Positions 44,602-48,718 of a stretch of 48,718 nt of DNA are shown here, one piece after another. The position numbers were made by a program, and so were the translations under genes. Source of the DNA: Ceraceosorus guamensis (lineage: Eukaryota; Basidiomycota; Exobasidiomycetes; Ceraceosorales; Ceraceosoraceae); NCBI RefSeq assembly GCF_003144195.1, contig NW_020290102.1:1-48718 (forward strand), given 5' to 3'. Each line of letters starts with the position of its first letter. Positions within the stretch are counted from its first letter, which is position 1. The notes beneath the pieces were generated by a model. The model searched no databases, was not told the DNA's origin, and was given only the letters and a program-made list of their open reading frames with translations.

Positions 44602-44879
44602 CTGATTGTACGTTAAGGATGCTTCACTTCGCCGCCCGTACGGCCCACGGATACATAAGAAGGACCGCCTCCAACTCTCACCCTCCGCAATCACGTCATG
44701 CTATTGCGCGCGCTCTTTTCTTCTCACTGATCATTCTCAGCTCTGGCTAGCGGCGCGTCCCTGCTCGCAATCTGATTCACCACGTCAGAAGGGACATTGA
44801 AGCGATCTCGGATCGTGTACCATTGGCCCTGGCCAACCTGTTCTTAGCTGCTCGAAGTCATAGGAAGTTCGCCAACGAC

Positions 44880-47502
44880 ATGAGCGTATTTAGCCCTTCA
44901 GTGGGTGTGCGCTACATGCCTTCTGACCGCCATGTCGTATCACCAGCTAGCTTGTTTCAGCGTTCGGACTCGTTTGATGAGGCGACAAGTGACGTGGACG
45001 CGCCTTGTCATCAGCGTGACCACAGCAACAAGGACCGGCGCGAGACTATACGACGAGCGATCGCGTTCGTTCGACACCAGCTTCCTTCGCGAGAGGTTAC
45101 TAGTCACCACAATACCCGTGAAGACATGGGTGCAGACAATCGGCGCTTGGGTGTCTCAGACTCCTGCCCTCCTATATCGAAGCGTGCATTCCCCCGCTCC
45201 GACGCTCCCCTTTTTTTACAAACGGCAAGATATGCATCCGACGACAATCTCTTGGGCAAGGATCGCACTTCCTTTCACCACGGTCTTCTGCCAGATGCGG
45301 CATGCGACATGAAAGACCGGCCTCTTCGACGGTTCCCTGTTCGGTCCAGCTCTGCACAGTCGTTGCAAACGGGCGTTGGAGCTTTCGGTAAACGGGCTCG
45401 CCCTCACACCTCTGACGGAGGAAACGAGTCGCCACAGAGGACAGTCTTCAAGAAGTCTCTTGCGAGCGACGTGTCGCAAGCCTCTTCCAGCCTAACATGT
45501 AGCCCTGACACAGCTTCCTCCGCGAGCTCCACGATGCACTCCAGCTTATCCACATCCGCAACAACACTCATTGGCTCAACGGCTCGTCAAGGTGATACGA
45601 AAGAATGCCCGGAGTCGAAGAATCTCGGCTTAGGCATCACCACTGTCCCTTGCGGCCTTGCTCCCGTCAGACATGAGCACTGTGGATATTCTATTAACCT
45701 CTGGCGAGACGGTACGTGGGGCGAAGCCCCACATTCGAAAATCGTCTTGGCTCGCGATGTCCCACTAGTGTCAAGTGGTTGCCTCTTGACTGATGCCGCA
45801 GCACTTGATGGTGATCACACTCTTGTAACGTGCCTGGAAAAAGATCGGACGGCGCGTGCTCAGCAGCTTGGCAAAGTAGACGGTTGGCACGAAGAGCCTG
45901 TCGGTTTGACACCGCCACCTTCCACGAAGAGACCGAGCGTGGAGTCGAAGCTGAATGGACATGTAGCCGGTCGACCAACCCGACGCAGATCTTCCTGCAT
46001 CGAGGAAGATGACGCTTCAAGACTGCAGACGAGCAAGCATCAAACGTCGCGCTTGCCTGCTCCGGCACCCTCCACGGAACATAGCTCTGTGAGGCCGCTT
46101 GCTACACGCGATCGCGCCGCAGAAGACGAGCCGTTGACTTTGGAGCACCGCAAGTCTCGAAGCGCCGGCCAATTCTGCAACGGCTCCCTATTGGAGCGCA
46201 TGGAATCGTCGAGCGAAGCTCGAAGGTCGCGCAAGGCGGACCGAAGTGGCCACACGTCATCCTTTACTTTGAGGTCCATAAGCCCAGCTCTGCCAAACGG
46301 TGCGAGGGAGCACGCCGCGATCGAAGGGGGAGAGTTTCCGCCAGTGCGTCAACTGGAGCTTGCGGCTCTCCTGTGCAACGTGAGCCTTATCCCTGAGCGC
46401 CGAGACCGTCCGACGAATTGCGCTAATGCTCCGTTCTGTCAGAAGTATAATCTGCTCATTGACGAGGCAGCGGACCTGATTACCAAAGCTGCAACGAGGT
46501 CTATCAATTCGGAAACTCCACGTGATCCACCTTTTGCTCACAAGGCAACGAAGTCTCGAGCTCCAAAGGACCTTGGCAGCCTTTTCAAGCAGGACGTTCC
46601 CGTGTGCGACCGGCACAAGCTTTTGAAGGTGCGTTTGGCGTCGTGATATTTCAGTGACATGGGTCTGGCGCTGACTGCGAAAGTCGTCCGATAGACCGGA
46701 ATTTTGCACCTCTGTCACACCACCTTACTCCCAGTATCTTTGCAATGGGCGAAAGGACGGACATCGCCACCTGAGCAGCGCGGCAAAAGTCCAGTGCCTC
46801 CAGTGGAGGCTTGCAGTGAGTCTGAAGTTTGGCAATGCGCGCGTTTCAAGGTCAGGACTGACACCACAAGACGCGCTTATCCTGGGCATACTAGGTCTGC
46901 TAGCGGAACCAAGCATGAGACCAAACGCGACGGCCGCGACAATACCACAACAGCAAAAAGCCGTCTCGTCCGTGCGACTCATCACAAGCCTCTTTTTGGA
47001 CATTGCGACCCTTTGTTGCTGGTGCGGGCTGGCACCGCAGCCGTCTAGTGCAGCTCAATTGTGAGTTGCTGAGGTGCTGAAGCTTGCAAGTGTACCCGCT
47101 AACATGGAATGTGGCCCTGTTCTCAGCACCACAGTAGGCTTTGGCCGTGCTAAGGCCGCGACTGCATTCTTAGACAATTGCTTGGATCACTGCCAGTTCT
47201 ATGACAGTTCTGTATCATTCATTGTCGTTGCGAACTCCGACCCGACGTCGGATTCTGATCAGCAAGGCGCGAGTGAAGGCGTCTCGGATACTTCGGCCCA
47301 ACTATGCCGTTCTCTGGGCTTGCAAGTCGTCAACAACGACGAGAACAACACTGTTCTCGAGTCAGACAACATCGAAGTCCAGGCCGTGCTTTCTGGAGGC
47401 CTTGAAACGGATCGGGAACGGCTTGAAGAGCTTAGCACGGATGCGATCGAACTTGCGGACGCTCCCAAGATCATAGCTGATGCTGACATGCTGAACCATT
47501 GA
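44880..47502 (+). CDS. Large uncharacterised protein (816 aa)
   Basis: Three exons: 44880-46628, 46735-47060 and 47127-47502, all GT-AG with exact phase (donors AAG|GTGCGT and AATT|GTGAGT; a GCTAAC branch site precedes the last acceptor). The first ATG gives MSVFSPSVGVRYMPSDRHVV. Residues 1-500 are Ser/Arg/Thr-rich and mostly disordered. From about residue 505 the composition changes to an ordered, helix-rich part: QLELAALLCNVSLIPERRD, FCQKYNLLIDEAADLITKAA, LLKYLCNGRKDGHRHLSSAA, QDALILGILGLLAEPS and RLITSLFLDIATLCCWCGL, the last being hydrophobic enough to be a membrane segment or buried helix. The C-terminus is acidic (LETDRERLEELSTDAIEL). I recognise no domain. The whole frame is free of stops over 817 codons after splicing, which supports it as real. 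Confidence 0.75.
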
Positions 47503-48464
47503 CCGGGAACGTGTTGCTCAGCACTTCTTTTGCGCCAAGTGGTGTCAGGCAAAACAGCAGTGTGTTCTTCCACCCCCTCACGCTCCTTCTCTCTCTTCGA
47601 GCCCTCTTCATCAAGCGACCTCCCACTGTAGAGTAGCTGTCGTCCAGCTCCACGGCATGAGAATGATCCGAAGCTTAGGTATTCTGCATAGTCGAGTCAT
47701 ACATCCTCTTGAATTCGAGTCATTTGAATCCGACCCATGGAAGTGAGCTCCGCTTTCTGCTAGGCGGATGGCGTGCAACTGCGTTGTGCCGGGCACCGAC
47801 CACGCTCTCGTCGACACGAAGCTCGAAGTAAGAAAAGTAGGGAGTGTGCCTCCCGCACCTGGCTCGCTCGGTCGTGACTGGTGGCATGGAAGTGATCGTC
47901 TTGCGCAAGCGCGCGGAATAAGACAAGATGTCGCGTCGAAGCTAGCAAGGCCGCCCGCCCTCAACTTTGATCTTCGCCGTGTGTGCCGAGGTCGACGACA
48001 GCAGCTGCAGAGTTTCTGACCAGATCTCGTGAGCACGTCAGACTGCTCCTGCGCCATGCGGAGAGAAGAGGTGCATATACTCATCATACTGCTGCGACGC
48101 AGCTGCTAAGAGTCGTGAGTCGCGACTCGTGAGTGCCTGATGCCATGCATGCATGCAGCCTCGCCTGACTTTTGTGCTGCTCGCGCTAAGATTCAAAATT
48201 GGCTGTTGTGCCTTTTCTTGTGAATTGTCAGACGGCTCACGTGCTCTAAAAATTTCAGTCTTCCTGCTGCATGCTGCATGGACAAATTTTATTGCAGAAT
48301 CACGAACGAGGCGCAAGCCCGCGCGTAGGCTTGATGGATGAAGCGCTCAGCAGCAAGCGTTCACATCATGCTAGCGTTCGGAGCGCAAGCCAGTCAGCGC
48401 ACGACTTGCCGCCGCTTGGACGGCAGGAAGTTGAGCCAAAATCTGAAGCGCGAGCAACTTCTCA

Positions 48465-48504
<40 letters not shown>

Positions 48505-48718
48505 CCCGCCTGCCCGTCCGCCCACCCATCCACTGTGAATGCAAAGGGGTCCAGTCTCCACCACCTTCTCGGCAATCCGCCGCACACACCGTCACCATTG
48601 CACATTGCGTCCGACCTACTCAGCTCTGCCACCAACAAACGCTTCACATAGCAAAACAGTCGCATACAAAAGACATCATCGCTTGGTGCTCTAGTCGCAC
48701 CAACTTCGAAGAGTCTGC
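47503..48718. other. Intergenic right end of the window
   Basis: No supported gene. It contains an AGTCGTGAGTCGCGACTCGT cluster at 48112-48131, a CATGCATGCATG palindromic run near 48145, and a CTGC array at 48465-48514. The last 150 bp are pyrimidine/CA-rich and could be the promoter of a plus-strand gene beyond the edge. Confidence 0.5.
48465..48514. repeat. (CCTG)n tetranucleotide microsatellite
   Basis: About ten CCTG units, the last few degenerate (CCCG, TCCG). On the minus strand it reads as CAGG repeats. It is intergenic. Confidence 0.9.

Overview
The window is nuclear DNA from a basidiomycete fungus, most likely a member of the smut lineage (Ustilaginomycotina). Evidence: GT-AG introns of about 60-150 nt with fungal branch sites, fungal-only families (Zn2Cys6 regulator, Rua1-type C-terminal domain), and intergenic DNA full of ACTCGTGACT/AATCACGAATC-type words, which as far as I recall are typical of smut genomes. 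The high intron load (six in phosphoglycerate mutase, five in an MFS transporter) is more than I would expect in Ustilago itself. I see no rRNA, tRNA, CRISPR or complete mobile element.

Layout, left to right. (1) 33-282 is the first exon of a minus-strand gene that leaves the window. (2) 1316-2025 (-) encodes a small secreted protein. (3) About 2.2-10.8 kb is gene-poor DNA with dispersed short palindromic words. (4) 10822-14531 (+) is a 1213-aa regulator with a Rua1-type double Cys/His domain. (5) 14954-16744 (-) holds a NAA38-like LSM protein and an MMTAG2-family protein in tandem. (6) 17508-18777 (+) is phosphoglycerate mutase. (7) 18998-22010 (-) is a Zn2Cys6 transcription factor. (8) 23054-23832 (-) is a cysteine-containing, probably GPI-anchored protein. 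(9) 25035-26239 (-) is a dimethylarginine dimethylaminohydrolase-like enzyme. (10) 26777-30265 (-) is a large arrestin-fold protein. (11) 32016-33060 (-) is a tentative tail-anchored SNARE-like gene. (12) 34783-36738 (-) is a DHA1-type MFS transporter. (13) 40021-40500 (+) is a small protein of unknown function. (14) 42018-44058 is a head-to-head pair: ribosomal protein eL33 (-) and the 60S biogenesis zinc-finger protein Bud20/ZNF593 (+). (15) 44082-44601 (-) and 44880-47502 (+) are two unrecognised genes. The right end is intergenic.

I found no metabolic gene cluster. The genes are mostly housekeeping (glycolysis, ribosome, N-terminal acetylation) mixed with regulators, secreted proteins and transport. 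The most distinctive feature is gene structure. Two housekeeping genes have a first coding exon that is only the ATG. Internal microexons of 11 nt and 14 nt lie in the mutase and the dimethylargininase. eL33 seems to end in a coding tail of 5 nt. A single-ORF gene finder would mis-model several of these genes. All splice models here were built by eye from frame continuity and protein-family similarity, without RNA data.
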